This document shows positions 32,903-47,601 of a stretch of DNA of 60,828 nt, in pieces. The stretch spans positions 1 through 60,828 of the forward strand of contig NZ_LNNH01000011.1 of assembly GCF_001542915.1 (NCBI RefSeq), written 5' to 3'. Under the pieces are notes generated by a model. It saw nothing but the letters and a program-made list of their open reading frames with translations. It had not been told where the DNA came from and did no database searches. Position 1 is the first letter of the stretch. Every line of letters starts with the position of its first letter. Made by a program: the position numbers and the translations under genes. Origin of the DNA: Peribacillus simplex. GTDB taxonomy: Bacteria > Bacillota > Bacilli > Bacillales > DSM-1321.

Positions 32903-34090
32903 ATGGGAAAAGCTAAATTTGATCGTTCAAAACCGCACGTTAACGTTGGAACAATTGGTCACGTTGACCATGGTAAAACAACTCTAACTGCTGCAATCAC
33001 AACTGTACTTGCTAAATCTGGTGGCGCAGAAGCTCGCGCTTATGACCAAATCGATGGTGCTCCAGAAGAAAGAGAACGTGGTATCACAATCTCTACAGCA
33101 CACGTTGAGTACGAAACAGCTACTCGTCACTATGCACACGTTGACTGCCCAGGACATGCTGACTATGTTAAAAACATGATCACTGGTGCTGCTCAAATGG
33201 ACGGCGGAATCCTAGTAGTATCTGCTGCTGATGGCCCGATGCCACAAACTCGTGAGCACATCCTTCTTTCACGTCAAGTAGGTGTACCATACCTAGTAGT
33301 ATTCATGAACAAATGCGACATGGTTGATGACGAAGAACTTCTTGAATTAGTAGAAATGGAAATCCGTGATCTTCTTTCTGAATACGAATTCCCTGGTGAT
33401 GACATTCCAGTTATCAAAGGTTCTGCCCTTAAAGCTCTTCAAGGAGACGCTGCTTGGGAAGAAAAAATCCATGAATTAATGACAGCTGTTGACGAGTATA
33501 TCCCAGAACCAACGCGTGACACTGAAAAACCATTCATGATGCCAGTTGAGGATGTATTCTCAATCACTGGACGCGGAACTGTTGCTACAGGACGTGTTGA
33601 GCGTGGACAAGTTAAAGTCGGTGACGTTGTTGACATCATCGGTTTCAACGAAGAATCAAAACCAACAACTGTAACTGGTGTTGAAATGTTCCGTAAACTT
33701 CTTGACTATGCTGAAGCTGGTGACAACATCGGTGCACTACTTCGTGGTGTATCCCGTGAAGATATCCAACGTGGACAAGTACTTGCTAAACCAGGTACAA
33801 TCACTCCGCACACAAAGTTCAAAGCTGAAGTTTATGTTCTTTCTAAAGAAGAAGGTGGACGTCACACTCCATTCTTCACAAACTACCGTCCTCAGTTCTA
33901 CTTCCGTACAACTGACGTAACTGGTATTTGTAACCTTCCTGAAGGCGTAGAAATGGTTATGCCTGGGGACAACATCGAAATGACTGTTGAACTTATCGCT
34001 CCAATCGCTATCGAAGAAGGTACTAAATTCTCTATCCGTGAGGGTGGACGTACTGTAGGCGCTGGCGTAGTTGCTACAATCCAAGAATAA
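32903..34090 (+). CDS. tuf: Elongation factor Tu
   Basis: The 395-residue GTPase delivers aminoacyl-tRNA. It has G1 GHVDHGKT (about 19-26), switch [22 protein letters not shown] (about 81-100) with the catalytic His, and NKCDMVD (about 136). Domains II and III complete the fold. Codon choice is strongly biased, as expected for the most abundant protein. A double hairpin terminator follows. Confidence 0.99.
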   Translation: MGKAKFDRSKPHVNVGTIGHVDHGKTTLTAAITTVLAKSGGAEARAYDQIDGAPEERERGITISTAHVEYETATRHYAHVDCPGHADYVKNMITGAAQMDGGILVVSAADGPMPQTREHILLSRQVGVPYLVVFMNKCDMVDDEELLELVEMEIRDLLSEYEFPGDDIPVIKGSALKALQGDAAWEEKIHELMTAVDEYIPEPTRDTEKPFMMPVEDVFSITGRGTVATGRVERGQVKVGDVVDIIGFNEESKPTTVTGVEMFRKLLDYAEAGDNIGALLRGVSREDIQRGQVLAKPGTITPHTKFKAEVYVLSKEEGGRHTPFFTNYRPQFYFRTTDVTGICNLPEGVEMVMPGDNIEMTVELIAPIAIEEGTKFSIREGGRTVGAGVVATIQE

Positions 34091-34111
34091 TTGATTCACT
34101 AAAACAATATG

Positions 34112-34162
34112 GGAAGGGACGCCTTCCGAAAAGAGCAGATGGGACGCCATCTGCTTTTTTTT
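34112..34162 (+). terminator. Tandem hairpin terminator after tuf
   Basis: Two hairpins carry the same GACG loop: GGAAGG-GACG-CCTTCC (34112-34127), then GCAGATGG-GACG-CCATCTGC (34135-34154) followed by T8. The second is a classical terminator. A further dyad ATGATAC...GTATCAT (34199-34222) without T follows in the spacer. There is no gene between here and rpsJ. Confidence 0.88.
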
Positions 34163-34276
34163 GTGTTTACGATTATACTTCCCTCCATTATAGAGATAAT
34201 GATACGTAGCTTTCAGTATCATGTTGAGCTTTGGCCATATGAAGAAAATGGATTTTAAAGACCTTATAGAATGTAC

Positions 34277-34305
34277 TTGTAAATACTTGAGATAGTATGT
34301 ATAAT
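34277..34305 (+). promoter_or_regulatory. S10 operon promoter P1
   Basis: TTGTAA (34277-34282), a 17-base spacer and a perfect TATAAT (34300-34305). Confidence 0.65.
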
Positions 34306-34343
34306 AATAAAAGTGTGTTGCACAAGAAAAGTCTAAGTAATAC

Positions 34344-34372
34344 TTGCTTTCTACTTGTGCTTTATGTATAAT
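34344..34372 (+). promoter_or_regulatory. S10 operon promoter P2 and leader
   Basis: TTGCTT (34344-34349), a 17-base spacer and a perfect TATAAT (34367-34372). The leader to rpsJ (34373-34503) holds a hairpin CACAC-C-CG / CG-A-GTGTG around 34417-34448 with an inner GCC/GGC, and the palindrome GGAAATTTCC. This is the likely main promoter of the S10-spc-alpha cluster. Confidence 0.7.
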
Positions 34373-34479
34373 AGACAATGTTGGTCTTTGACTGCGATGA
34401 TATGGAAGGTTGCTGACACACCCGGCCGCTTTGCCATGGCGAGTGTGTGGGAAATTTCCATTGAGAAGGTCTATTTTAA

Positions 34480-34812
<333 letters not shown>

Positions 34813-34852
34813 TTCATATAAATATGAACAATTACTCTAGGAGGTGTGACTT

Positions 34853-35482
34853 ATGACCAAAGGAATCTTAGGAAGAAAAATCGGTATGACTCAAGTTTTT
34901 GCTGAAAACGGTGAACTTATCCCGGTAACAGTTATCGAAGCTCCTAACAACGTGGTTCTTCAAAAGAAAACTGTTGAAACTGATGGCTATGAAGCAGTTC
35001 AAGTTGGTTTTGAAAACAAACGTGAAAAGCTTTCTAACAAACCTGAAAAGGGACATGTTGAAAAAGCAAATACTACTCCTAAGCGCTTCATTCGCGAATT
35101 CCGCGGAACGGATCTTACTGAATATGAGATCGGTCAAGAAGTCAATGTAAGTATTTTCGCTGAAGGCGATTTAGTAGATGTATCAGGAATCTCAAAAGGT
35201 AAAGGTTTCCAAGGCTCTATCAAGCGTCATGGACAATCTCGCGGACCAATGTCTCACGGTTCACGTTACCACCGTCGCCCAGGTTCAATGGGTCCTGTAG
35301 CTCCAAACCGCGTATTCAAAGGTAAATTATTACCAGGACGTATGGGTGGGGAACAAATTACTGTTCAAAACTTAGCTATCGTTAAGGTTGATGTTGAACG
35401 TAACCTACTATTGATCAAAGGTAATGTACCAGGTGCTAGAAAAGCGTTGATCAAAGTTAAAACTGCTGTTAAAGCAAAGTAA
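34853..35482 (+). CDS. rplC: Ribosomal protein L3
   Basis: The 209-residue early-assembly 50S protein has an extended finger reaching the peptidyl-transferase centre ([19 protein letters not shown], about 125-143), which is intact. L3 also stimulates Mini-III, encoded at 14362-14784, in 23S end maturation. SD AGGAGGTG. Confidence 0.98.
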   Translation: MTKGILGRKIGMTQVFAENGELIPVTVIEAPNNVVLQKKTVETDGYEAVQVGFENKREKLSNKPEKGHVEKANTTPKRFIREFRGTDLTEYEIGQEVNVSIFAEGDLVDVSGISKGKGFQGSIKRHGQSRGPMSHGSRYHRRPGSMGPVAPNRVFKGKLLPGRMGGEQITVQNLAIVKVDVERNLLLIKGNVPGARKALIKVKTAVKAK

Positions 35483-35507
35483 TTTCTAAGAAAGGAGGAG
35501 CAATAGA

Positions 35508-36131
35508 ATGCCAAAAGTTACATTGTTCAACCAAACAGGTTCACAAGTTGGCGACATCGAGCTGAATGAATCCATCTTTGGTATCGAACCTAATAATCAT
35601 GTATTATTTGAAGCAATCATCATGCAACGAGCTTCCTTACGTCAAGGAACTCACAAAGTTAAAAACCGTTCTGAAGTTGCAGGCGGTGGACGCAAACCTT
35701 GGAAACAAAAAGGAACTGGACGTGCGCGTCAAGGTTCTATCCGTTCTCCACAATGGCGTGGCGGTGGCGTTGTTTTTGGACCAACTCCAAGATCTTACGC
35801 TTACAAATTGCCTAAAAAGGTTCGTCGTTTAGCTATTAAATCTGCATTGTCTGCAAAGGCATTGGAAGAAAACATTTTGGTACTTGAAAGCTTGTCTTTC
35901 GAAGCTCCAAAAACAAAAGAATTTGTAGCTGTACTTAAAAACCTTTCCGTTGATACTAAAACGTTGATCGTTACTGACGGTTTAGATGAGAAAGTTGCTC
36001 TTTCTGCACGTAACATCCCTGGTGTTACTGTAGTGGAAGCTGTTGGTCTTAATGTTCTTGATGTTGTATCACACAACAAATTGATCTTGACTAAATCAGC
36101 TGTCGAAAAAGTAGAGGAGGTGCTTGCATAA
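35508..36131 (+). CDS. rplD: Ribosomal protein L4
   Basis: The 207-residue 50S protein has a long loop ([19 protein letters not shown], about 62-80) that lines the exit tunnel where macrolides act; the conserved K and R residues there are wild type. The stop shares one base with the rplW start (TAATG), implying translational coupling. Confidence 0.98.
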   Translation: MPKVTLFNQTGSQVGDIELNESIFGIEPNNHVLFEAIIMQRASLRQGTHKVKNRSEVAGGGRKPWKQKGTGRARQGSIRSPQWRGGGVVFGPTPRSYAYKLPKKVRRLAIKSALSAKALEENILVLESLSFEAPKTKEFVAVLKNLSVDTKTLIVTDGLDEKVALSARNIPGVTVVEAVGLNVLDVVSHNKLILTKSAVEKVEEVLA

Positions 36132-36415
36132 TGGATGCACGCGATATCATTAAGCGCCCCGTAATCACTGAACGCTCTTCAGACGTAATGGCTGAAAAAA
36201 AATATACATTTGAAGTTGATGTTAGAGCTAACAAAACTCAAGTTAAAGATGCTGTTCAAGAAATCTTCGGCGTTAAAGTTGAGAAAGTTAACATCATGAA
36301 CTACAAAGGTAAATTCAAACGCATGGGCAAACACGCAGGCTATACTAACAAGCGCCGTAAAGCTATTGTTAAATTAACTGCTGACAGCAAAGAAATCGAG
36401 CTATTCGAGGCTTAA
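36131..36415 (+). CDS. rplW: Ribosomal protein L23
   Basis: The 94-residue 50S protein sits at the tunnel exit and forms the docking site for trigger factor and SRP. It begins [16 protein letters not shown], the conserved N-terminal motif. SD GAGGAGG lies in the end of rplD, and the start overlaps the rplD stop by one base. Confidence 0.98.
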   Translation: MDARDIIKRPVITERSSDVMAEKKYTFEVDVRANKTQVKDAVQEIFGVKVEKVNIMNYKGKFKRMGKHAGYTNKRRKAIVKLTADSKEIELFEA

Positions 36416-36423
36416 TTCATTAG

Positions 36424-37272
<849 letters not shown>

Positions 37273-37281
37273 CGGGATTGA

Positions 37282-37611
<330 letters not shown>

Positions 37612-37628
37612 TGAGAGGAGGGCATCTC

Positions 37629-37970
37629 ATGCAAGCTAAAGCTGTCGCTAAAACAGTTCGTATTGCTCCTCGTAAAGTGCGTTTAGTCGCAGATTTAATT
37701 CGAGGAAAACAAGTAGGTGAAGCAGTTGCGATTCTTCGCTTAACACCAAAATCTGCTTCTCCAGTCGTAGAAAAAATTCTGAAATCTGCTATCGCAAATG
37801 CAGAACATAACTACGAAATGGATATTAATAACCTAGTCGTTTCAGAGGCATACGTTAACGAAGGACCAACATTAAAACGTTTCCGTCCTCGCGCTCAAGG
37901 TCGTGCGAGTGCAATCAACAAACGTACTAGTCATATTACAATCGTTGTATCAGAAAAGAAGGAGGGGTAA
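37629..37970 (+). CDS. rplV: Ribosomal protein L22
   Basis: The 113-residue 50S protein has a beta hairpin ([19 protein letters not shown], about 84-102) that reaches into the exit tunnel beside L4. The ATG at 37629 after GAGGAGGG is chosen; an earlier in-frame ATG at 37611 precedes the SD. Spacing to rpsC is 3 bases. Confidence 0.97.
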   Translation: MQAKAVAKTVRIAPRKVRLVADLIRGKQVGEAVAILRLTPKSASPVVEKILKSAIANAEHNYEMDINNLVVSEAYVNEGPTLKRFRPRAQGRASAINKRTSHITIVVSEKKEG

Positions 37971-37973
37971 TCT

Positions 37974-39259
<1,286 letters not shown>

Positions 39260-39277
39260 TGAATGGAGGTTTGCAGA

Positions 39278-39541
39278 ATGAGCGAACGCAACCAACGCAA
39301 AATCTACACTGGCCGCGTAGTATCCGATAAAATGGATAAAACAGTTACAGTTGTTGTAGAAACCTATAAAAAGCATTCTTTATACGGTAAACGCGTGAAA
39401 TACTCTAAAAAGTTAAAAGCTCATGACGAGCTAAACGAAGCTAAAGCAGGCGACGTAGTACGTATCATGGAAACTCGTCCACTTTCAGCTACGAAACGCT
39501 TCCGTCTTGTAGAAGTAGTAGAAAAAGCAGTAATCATTTAA
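39278..39541 (+). CDS. rpsQ: Ribosomal protein S17
   Basis: The 87-residue OB-fold 30S protein binds 16S early in assembly. It begins [20 protein letters not shown]. The ATG at 39278 follows TGGAGG; the in-frame ATG at 39263 precedes the SD. The [11 protein letters not shown] segment near residue 45 is standard. Confidence 0.97.
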   Translation: MSERNQRKIYTGRVVSDKMDKTVTVVVETYKKHSLYGKRVKYSKKLKAHDELNEAKAGDVVRIMETRPLSATKRFRLVEVVEKAVII

Positions 39542-39561
39542 TATAGTTCGGATTAAGCTAA

Positions 39562-39951
<390 letters not shown>

Positions 39952-39994
39952 TATGTAAAATTTGTATAAAGCCTTTCAAGGAGGTGCCAAGCTA

Positions 39995-40306
39995 ATGCAT
40001 GTTAAAAAAGGTGACAAAGTCGTAGTCATCTCTGGTAAGGACAAAGGCAAACAAGGAACAATTCTTGCAGCATATCCGAAACAAAATCGTGTGCTTGTTG
40101 AAGGAATTAACATCGTGAAAAAGCATTCCAAGCCATCTCAACTTAATCCACAAGGTGGAATTATCAGCAGAGAAGCTGCTATTCACGTATCCAATGTTAT
40201 GCCACTTGATCCAAAATCAGGTAAACCGACTCGTGTTGGATATAAGATCGAAAATGGTAAAAAAGTACGCGTAGCTAAAATATCAGGTGAATCTTTAGAT
40301 AAATAA
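39995..40306 (+). CDS. rplX: Ribosomal protein L24
   Basis: The 103-residue assembly-initiator protein has an N-terminal KOW motif ([19 protein letters not shown], about 3-21). The ATG at 39995 (MHVKKGDKV) after AAGGAGGTG is used; the ATG at 39962 lies before the SD. Confidence 0.97.
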   Translation: MHVKKGDKVVVISGKDKGKQGTILAAYPKQNRVLVEGINIVKKHSKPSQLNPQGGIISREAAIHVSNVMPLDPKSGKPTRVGYKIENGKKVRVAKISGESLDK

Positions 40307-40335
40307 GTCATAAATGAAGGGAGGTACACTAAGCA

Positions 40336-40875
40336 ATGAGCCGCCTTAAAGAAAAATTCAAAAGTGAAATTACACCATCGTTGATGGGTAAATTCAACTA
40401 TCAATCAGTAATGCAAGTACCAAACATTGAGAAAATCGTTATTAACATGGGTGTGGGTGACGCAGTATCTAACTCTAAAGCTTTAGATACAGCTGTTGAA
40501 GAGCTTACATTGATCACTGGTCAAAAACCTGTTGTAACAAAAGCAAAAAAATCAATCGCAGGCTTCCGTTTGCGTGAAGGTATGCCTATCGGAGCGAAAG
40601 TTACATTACGTGGAGAGCGTATGTATCAATTCCTTGATAAGCTAGTATCTGTATCTTTACCACGTGTACGTGATTTCCGCGGCGTTTCAAAGAAATCCTT
40701 TGACGGACGTGGGAACTATACATTAGGTGTTAAAGAACAACTTATCTTCCCTGAGATTGATTACGATAAAGTGAGCAAAGTTCGTGGTATGGATATCGTT
40801 ATCGTAACGACTGCCAACACTGACGAAGAAGCTCGTGAACTACTTACTCAAGTTGGAATGCCGTTCCAAAAGTAA
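40336..40875 (+). CDS. rplE: Ribosomal protein L5
   Basis: The 179-residue 50S protein binds 5S rRNA and contacts the P-site tRNA elbow. [15 protein letters not shown] (about 37-51) and [20 protein letters not shown] residues are conserved. SD GGGAGGT. It is one of the three 5S-binding proteins of this cluster, with L18 and, in part, L16. Confidence 0.97.
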   Translation: MSRLKEKFKSEITPSLMGKFNYQSVMQVPNIEKIVINMGVGDAVSNSKALDTAVEELTLITGQKPVVTKAKKSIAGFRLREGMPIGAKVTLRGERMYQFLDKLVSVSLPRVRDFRGVSKKSFDGRGNYTLGVKEQLIFPEIDYDKVSKVRGMDIVIVTTANTDEEARELLTQVGMPFQK

Positions 40876-40887
40876 AGTAATCTCTAA

Positions 40888-41091
<204 letters not shown>

Positions 41092-41121
41092 AACCCGAGT
41101 TTGGGAAGGAGGTAAAATAAA

Positions 41122-41520
41122 ATGGTCATGACAGATCCTATTGCAGATATGCTTACTCGCATCCGTAATGCGAATATGGTTCGTCACGAAAAACTAGAAG
41201 TTCCTGCTTCAAAGATCAAACAAGAAATTGCTGAGATCTTAAAGCGTGAAGGCTTCGTACGTGACTTTGAATTAATCGAAGACAACAAACAAGGTATCAT
41301 CCGTATCTTCTTAAAATACGGTGCAAACAACGAACGTGTTATCACTGGTCTGAAACGTATCAGCAAACCTGGTTTGCGTGTATATGCAAAAACTGGAGAG
41401 GTTCCACGCGTTCTAAATGGTTTAGGTATCGCAATTGTTTCTACTTCTCACGGAGTTTTAACAGACAAGGAAGCTCGCTCTAAACAAGTTGGCGGAGAAG
41501 TTTTAGCATACGTTTGGTAA
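41122..41520 (+). CDS. rpsH: Ribosomal protein S8
   Basis: The 132-residue 30S platform protein begins [18 protein letters not shown], with the conserved C-terminal [15 protein letters not shown] (about 107-121). In enteric bacteria S8 is the spc operon autoregulator; whether that holds here cannot be read from the sequence. SD GGAAGGAGG. Confidence 0.98.
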   Translation: MVMTDPIADMLTRIRNANMVRHEKLEVPASKIKQEIAEILKREGFVRDFELIEDNKQGIIRIFLKYGANNERVITGLKRISKPGLRVYAKTGEVPRVLNGLGIAIVSTSHGVLTDKEARSKQVGGEVLAYVW

Positions 41521-41550
41521 TACATTTTCACAAGAATGGAGGTGCACAAT

Positions 41551-42087
41551 ATGTCTCGTATAGGTAAAAAACCTATTGAAATCCCTGCAGGCGTAACAGT
41601 TACTATTAACGGAAGTGATGTAACTGTTAAAGGACCTAAAGGTGAATTAACTAGATCATTCAGTCCTGACCTTACAATCGCTGTTGAGGAGAACGTGTTG
41701 ACTGTAACACGTCCGTCTGACGAGAAGGCTCACCGTTCTTTACACGGTACTACTCGCGCATTAATCTCCAACATGGTTGAAGGTGTATCTACAGGTTTCG
41801 TAAAATCACTTGAACTTATCGGGGTCGGGTACCGTGCACAAAAGCAAGGTAACAAGCTTATCCTTAACGTAGGATACTCACACCCTGTAGAAATAGAGCC
41901 AGAAGCTGGCGTTGAAGTCGAAGTTCCTTCTAATACGAAAGTAATCATCAAAGGTGCAAGCAAAGAACGTGTAGGAGCTCTTGCAGCTAATATCCGTGAT
42001 GTTCGCCCACCTGAGCCGTATAAAGGTAAAGGAATCCGTTACGAAGGCGAATTCGTTCGTCGTAAAGAAGGTAAAACTGGTAAGTAA
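41551..42087 (+). CDS. rplF: Ribosomal protein L6
   Basis: The 178-residue protein has two similar domains and lies near the factor-binding site and sarcin-ricin loop. The C-terminal signature [16 protein letters not shown] (about 154-169) is intact. The ATG at 41551 (MSRIGKKPI) after TGGAGGTG is used; the ATG at 41536 is upstream within the SD. Confidence 0.98.
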   Translation: MSRIGKKPIEIPAGVTVTINGSDVTVKGPKGELTRSFSPDLTIAVEENVLTVTRPSDEKAHRSLHGTTRALISNMVEGVSTGFVKSLELIGVGYRAQKQGNKLILNVGYSHPVEIEPEAGVEVEVPSNTKVIIKGASKERVGALAANIRDVRPPEPYKGKGIRYEGEFVRRKEGKTGK

Positions 42088-42119
42088 TGCCGCATAAGTA
42101 AACGAAAGGAGTGACGTAA

Positions 42120-42482
42120 ATGATTACGAAGCTTGATAAAAATGCTACTCGTCAGAAAAGACATGCGCGTGTACGTGCTAAGCTTTCTGGAACAGAAGCT
42201 CGTCCTCGTTTAAATGTGTTTCGTTCAAACAAACACATTTACGCACAATTAATTGACGATGCAAAAGGCGTAACATTAGCAAGTGCTTCAACTCTTGATA
42301 AAGAGATCGGTATCGAAGCTAGTAGCAATGCTGAAGCAGCTCAAAAAGTTGGCGAACTTATTGCGAAACGTGCTGTTGAAAAAGGTTTCAAAGCTGTGGT
42401 ATTTGACCGCGGTGGTTACCTCTTCCATGGTCGTGTTAAAGCATTGGCTGACGCTGCTCGTGAAAACGGCTTAGAATTTTAA
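42120..42482 (+). CDS. rplR: Ribosomal protein L18
   Basis: The 120-residue protein binds 5S rRNA and brings it into the 50S central protuberance with L5. It has the basic N-terminal tail ([19 protein letters not shown]) and the conserved end [29 protein letters not shown]. Confidence 0.98.
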   Translation: MITKLDKNATRQKRHARVRAKLSGTEARPRLNVFRSNKHIYAQLIDDAKGVTLASASTLDKEIGIEASSNAEAAQKVGELIAKRAVEKGFKAVVFDRGGYLFHGRVKALADAARENGLEF

Positions 42483-42504
42483 TGGATAAGGAGGGACATA
42501 ACAG

Positions 42505-43005
42505 ATGCGTAGCATTGATCCTAATAAATTAGAACTTGAAGAACGCGTAGTTACAGTAAATCGTGTAGCTAAAGTTGTTAAAGGCGGACGTCGTTTCCGT
42601 TTCACTGCACTAGTTGTTGTTGGTGATAAAAATGGTCATGTTGGATTTGGTACTGGTAAAGCTCAAGAAGTTCCGGATGCAATCCGTAAAGCTATTGAGG
42701 ATGCTAAGAAAAATCTAATTACTGTACCAATGGTTGGAACTACAATTCCTCACCTTGTGAACGGTCGCTATGGCGCAGGTCACATTCTATTGAAACCAGC
42801 TTCTGAAGGTACAGGAGTAATTGCTGGTGGTCCTGTTCGTGCGGTACTTGAATTAGGCGGAGTTAGCGATATCTTGTCTAAATCATTAGGTACTAATACA
42901 CCTATTAATATGGTTCGCGCAACAATCGAAGGATTGAAGCAATTGAAACGTGCTGAAGACGTAGCTAAGTTACGTGGTAAATCAGTACAAGAACTGTTAG
43001 GATAA
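42505..43005 (+). CDS. rpsE: Ribosomal protein S5
   Basis: The 166-residue 30S protein at the mRNA entry and decoding region begins with a dsRBD-like domain. The spectinomycin loop [14 protein letters not shown] (about 20-33) is wild type. [17 protein letters not shown] (about 50-66) is conserved. SD AAGGAGG. Confidence 0.98.
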   Translation: MRSIDPNKLELEERVVTVNRVAKVVKGGRRFRFTALVVVGDKNGHVGFGTGKAQEVPDAIRKAIEDAKKNLITVPMVGTTIPHLVNGRYGAGHILLKPASEGTGVIAGGPVRAVLELGGVSDILSKSLGTNTPINMVRATIEGLKQLKRAEDVAKLRGKSVQELLG

Positions 43006-43021
43006 GGAGGGAAATCGAATT

Positions 43022-43204
43022 ATGGCTAATAAATTAGAAATTACCCTCACTCGCAGCTTGATTGGTCGTCCTGAAGATCAACGTGTTACAGTTAACACTT
43101 TGGGTTTACGCAAAATGCATCAAACGGTTATTCATGAAGATAACCCTGCGATTCGCGGTATGATTACCAAAGTTGCTCATCTTGTTACTGTAAAAGAACA
43201 ATAA
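43022..43204 (+). CDS. rpmD: Ribosomal protein L30
   Basis: The 60-residue 50S protein of the short bacterial type begins [20 protein letters not shown], and the GLRKMHQTV core (about 29-37) is conserved. SD GGAGG 9-10 bases upstream. It lies between rpsE and rplO, as in all Bacillus. Confidence 0.97.
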   Translation: MANKLEITLTRSLIGRPEDQRVTVNTLGLRKMHQTVIHEDNPAIRGMITKVAHLVTVKEQ

Positions 43205-43236
43205 AATAATTTTTATCTTAACAAGGAGGTGCCAAC

Positions 43237-43677
43237 ATGAAACTTCATGAGTTAAAAGCTGCAGAAGGTTCTCGTAAAGAACGTAAACGTAAAGGTCGCG
43301 GTATTGGATCTGGTAACGGTAAAACAGCAGGTAAAGGACACAAAGGACAAAACGCTCGCTCAGGCGGCGGTGTACGCCTTGGATTTGAAGGGGGTCAAAC
43401 TCCTCTATTCAGACGTTTGCCTAAACGTGGATTTACCAACGTTAACCGTAAAGACTATGCTATCGTGAATCTTGATACGTTAAATCTTTTCGAAGACGGT
43501 ACTGAAGTAACACCAGCTCTTTTACTTGAGTCTGGAGTTGTAAGTAAAGAAAAAGCAGGAATCAAAATTCTTGCCAAAGGAAACATTGAGAAAAAGCTTA
43601 CTGTTAAAGCTCACAAATTCTCTTCTACTGCAAAAGAAGCTATCGAAGCTGCTGGCGGTAAAACAGAGGTGATCTAA
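43237..43677 (+). CDS. rplO: Ribosomal protein L15
   Basis: The 146-residue protein has a Gly/Lys-rich N-terminal extension that threads into 23S rRNA ([20 protein letters not shown], about 19-38) and a globular C-terminal domain. The stop TAA shares one base with the secY ATG, so the two are probably translationally coupled. Confidence 0.98.
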   Translation: MKLHELKAAEGSRKERKRKGRGIGSGNGKTAGKGHKGQNARSGGGVRLGFEGGQTPLFRRLPKRGFTNVNRKDYAIVNLDTLNLFEDGTEVTPALLLESGVVSKEKAGIKILAKGNIEKKLTVKAHKFSSTAKEAIEAAGGKTEVI

Positions 43678-44972
43678 TGTTTCGCACGATCTCCAATTTT
43701 ATGCGCGTGGGTGAAATAAGGAACAAGATTATTTTTACCCTTCTCATGTTAATCGTCTATCGCATCGGTACATTTATACCTGTACCGCATGTGAATGCCG
43801 ATTTTCTTGCTCAACAGGACCAGCTGAGCGTCATCGGTCTTCTAAATACCTTTGGCGGCGGGGCGCTGCAAAACTTTTCAATCTTAGCGATGGGGATCAT
43901 GCCTTATATCACGGCATCCATCATCGTTCAGCTATTACAGATGGACGTCGTTCCTAAGTTCGCTGAATGGTCTAAGCAAGGGGAAGCAGGGCGCCGTAAA
44001 TTAGCTCAATTCACTCGTTATTTCACTATTATCCTAGGATTCATCCAAGCTTTGGGTATGTCTTACGGGTTCAATAATATGTCAAATGGCCAGTTGATTG
44101 AAAATCCTGGGATAGCAACATACTTGCTTATTGCAACTGTCTTGACGGCAGGAACAGCTTTTCTTTTGTGGTTAGGGGAGCTGATCACTGCTAAGGGTGT
44201 GGGTAATGGGATTTCCATCATAATCTTTGCTGGTATCGTTGCTAGCTTGCCAAATACGGCAAACCAGATTTACGCACAGCAATTCGAAAATGCCGGAGAT
44301 CAATTATTCTTACGAATCATATCGATTGTCCTCATTGTATTAGCAGTATTAGCAATCGTGGTTGCTGTCATCTTCATTCAGCAGGCATTACGTAAAATAC
44401 CTATTCAGTATGCAAAACGTGCTGCGGCAGGTCGTACACAAATGGGTGGCCAGTCTACTCATTTACCATTGAAAGTAAATGCTGCGGGGGTTATTCCGGT
44501 AATCTTTGCAATGGCATTTCTGATCACTCCAACTACAATCGCTTCTTTCTTTGGAAAGAACAGCGTGACTAGCTGGATTACAGAAAATCTGACATATACC
44601 CATCCTGTTGGAATGGTTATATATGTCGCTCTTATCATTGCTTTTGCGTATTTTTATGCATTCATTCAGGTCAATCCTGAACAAATGGCTGAGAATTTGA
44701 AAAAGCAAGGCGGCTATGTGCCGGGGATTCGCCCAGGTAAGAGTACTCAAGAATATTTAACACGTGTTTTATACCGTTTAACGTTTGTAGGCTCTATATT
44801 CTTAGCCATCATAGCCGTTCTGCCGGTATTCTTCATCAAGCTCGCTGACCTGCCTCAATCTGCACAGATTGGCGGCACAAGTTTGCTGATCGTCGTCGGG
44901 GTTGCCCTTGATACGATGAAGCAGCTTGAATCACAGCTTGTGAAGAGACACTATAAAGGCTTTATAAAGTAA
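43677..44972 (+). CDS. secY: SecY, preprotein translocase channel
   Basis: The 431-residue protein has ten membrane segments and forms the SecYEG channel. The plug and pore-ring region follows NTFGGGALQNFSILAMGIMP (about 58-77), and the cytosolic loops carry VNPEQMAENLKKQGG (about 330) and GIRPGKSTQEYL. SecE is at 17162-17344. The start overlaps the rplO stop by one base. Confidence 0.98.
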   Translation: MFRTISNFMRVGEIRNKIIFTLLMLIVYRIGTFIPVPHVNADFLAQQDQLSVIGLLNTFGGGALQNFSILAMGIMPYITASIIVQLLQMDVVPKFAEWSKQGEAGRRKLAQFTRYFTIILGFIQALGMSYGFNNMSNGQLIENPGIATYLLIATVLTAGTAFLLWLGELITAKGVGNGISIIIFAGIVASLPNTANQIYAQQFENAGDQLFLRIISIVLIVLAVLAIVVAVIFIQQALRKIPIQYAKRAAAGRTQMGGQSTHLPLKVNAAGVIPVIFAMAFLITPTTIASFFGKNSVTSWITENLTYTHPVGMVIYVALIIAFAYFYAFIQVNPEQMAENLKKQGGYVPGIRPGKSTQEYLTRVLYRLTFVGSIFLAIIAVLPVFFIKLADLPQSAQIGGTSLLIVVGVALDTMKQLESQLVKRHYKGFIK

Positions 44973-45011
44973 TGAGTTTTGGGAACGACTTGTTCCCTTT
45001 ACCCATTATAG

Positions 45012-45686
<675 letters not shown>

Positions 45687-45736
45687 TCGTCTGGATTGAT
45701 TTATGAAATTCATACCAATTTTACAACTTACTATCT

Positions 45737-46238
45737 AAACTTGGTGCATTCCTTTATTACAAAGGGTATAATGGATTTCGCGAGAGCATTCGCACATTTA
45801 TTAATCAGGTTCTTGTACTTGGTATTCCCTGAATTGGGCGATTACTTTCTAAGTGATCTTCATGGACATATCCGGTCGGCAAAATTGATGAAGAAATGCA
45901 GTGACTCTATTGGGATTCCTAAAGAGTCGTGATATAGAGAGTTGAAAGAAGCTATGTCAGGCGTGCGCCTTTCAAACATCTCCCATGCTATTCAAACCTA
46001 TGTCGAGACTAATTGCTTCTCTATTTCGAGAGTATGTCGGTCACGGAATCGGTCAAGACTTACATGAGGACGCATAAAACCCTCATTTCGGTCCAACTGA
46101 TAAGGTCCTCAGTTAAAGCCTGGTTCTACAAAATGGTGAATACTTGATGCAGAATTTTAAGACTTATGAGGATAATTGGACTGTAGTAATGTTGACGGAA
46201 AGATGTGTACCTTTTATAGGTTCACGCATAGAGAAGGG
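45737..46238 (+). pseudogene. map: Degenerate methionine aminopeptidase gene (map)
   Basis: Translated in shifting frames, this stretch matches type I methionine aminopeptidase in order. GAFLYYKGYNGF and the following INQVLVLGI match GAIPSFKGYNGF...HGIPG (45743 onward). GDYFLSD...HGHIRSA matches GDIISID...HGDSAW. LKEAMSGVRLSNISHAIQTY starts at 45942, and REYVGHGIGQDLHED at 46027 is in another frame. NPHFGP and EDNWTVV follow, then DGKMC, the last near infA. Stops are visible (TAA at 46075), with frameshifts and at least one internal deletion. The N-terminus is lost. Order adk-map-infA is standard, so this is the decayed resident gene. Confidence 0.93.
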
Positions 46239-46250
46239 AGAATCACTTTA

Positions 46251-46469
46251 ATGGCGAAAGATGATGTAATTGAAGTAGAAGGCACAGTACAAGAGACTTT
46301 GCCAAATGCAATGTTTAAGGTAGAATTAGAAAATGGTCATACTGTTTTAGCTCATGTATCCGGTAAAATTCGTATGCACTTTATTCGCATTTTGCCTGGA
46401 GATAAAGTTACGGTTGAGCTTTCCCCGTATGATCTAACTCGCGGCAGAATCACATACCGGTTCAAATGA
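46251..46469 (+). CDS. infA: Translation initiation factor IF-1
   Basis: The 72-residue OB-fold protein binds the 30S A site during initiation. [20 protein letters not shown] at the N-terminus and [11 protein letters not shown] at the end are standard. The ATG at 46251 follows AGAAGGGAG; upstream in-frame codons belong to the map remnant. The KOW-domain gene found between map and infA in B. subtilis is absent. Confidence 0.98.
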   Translation: MAKDDVIEVEGTVQETLPNAMFKVELENGHTVLAHVSGKIRMHFIRILPGDKVTVELSPYDLTRGRITYRFK

Positions 46470-46504
46470 TCCCGGTTACGCTCCGATCTGTATAAGGAGG
46501 TTAG

Positions 46505-46624
<120 letters not shown>

Positions 46625-46646
46625 ATAGAAGGAGGTGCACTCAAGC

Positions 46647-47012
46647 ATGGCACGTATTGCTGGAGTAGATATTCCCCGTGACAAACGTATTGTTATCTCA
46701 TTAACATATATATATGGTATTGGAAAACAAACAGCGATGAAAGTTCTTGCAGAAGCAGGCGTTTCTGAAGAAACTCGCGTTCGTGACTTAACGGAAGACG
46801 AATTGAACAAAATTCGTGATATCATTGACAAGCTTAAAGTAGAAGGCGACCTTCGTCGTGAAATCTCCCTAAACATCAAACGTTTAATGGAAATCGGTTC
46901 TTACCGTGGTTTACGTCACCGTCGTGGTCTTCCTGTTCGCGGTCAAAACACAAAAAACAATGCTCGTACGCGTAAAGGACCTCGTCGTACAGTAGCTAAC
47001 AAGAAAAAATAA
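46647..47012 (+). CDS. rpsM: Ribosomal protein S13
   Basis: The 121-residue 30S head protein contacts P-site tRNA with its basic C-terminal tail ([14 protein letters not shown]). It begins [14 protein letters not shown]. The ATG at 46647 follows AAGGAGGTG; an in-frame GTG at 46635 is inside the [15 protein letters not shown] (about 91-103) is conserved. Confidence 0.98.
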   Translation: MARIAGVDIPRDKRIVISLTYIYGIGKQTAMKVLAEAGVSEETRVRDLTEDELNKIRDIIDKLKVEGDLRREISLNIKRLMEIGSYRGLRHRRGLPVRGQNTKNNARTRKGPRRTVANKKK

Positions 47013-47019
47013 TTAGTAA

Positions 47020-47424
<405 letters not shown>

Positions 47425-47440
47425 TTTTTCTGTATAGATT

Positions 47441-47469
47441 TTGTATTCCTGTCAATAATGGGATATAAT
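47441..47469 (+). promoter_or_regulatory. Candidate internal promoter for rpoA-rplQ
   Basis: TTGTAT (47441-47446), a 17-base spacer and a perfect TATAAT (47464-47469) lie in the 177-base gap between rpsK and rpoA. It would give extra alpha subunit independent of the long ribosomal transcript. Confidence 0.6.
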
Positions 47470-47601
47470 ACTGAGTTTGCGTTCTTACAGAGGATTAATT
47501 TTCAGTTGTTGCGCACAGCGGGAACGTATACATGGGGAATTTCGGCTTAAGTGACTTAGTTTACTTGCCGGGGTTTTGACGTTTTGAAGGAGGGTTTATT
47601 G

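Noticed and set aside
33737..34378. Minus-strand open frame of 213 codons antisense to the end of tuf
   Set aside because: It is opened by the biased codons of tuf, has no credible ribosome site or family resemblance, and continues through the terminator and the S10 promoter region.
45696..45932. 78-residue open frame after adk as a new small protein
   Set aside because: It lies in the decayed map gene; its second half is MAP-like and other frames carry the rest.
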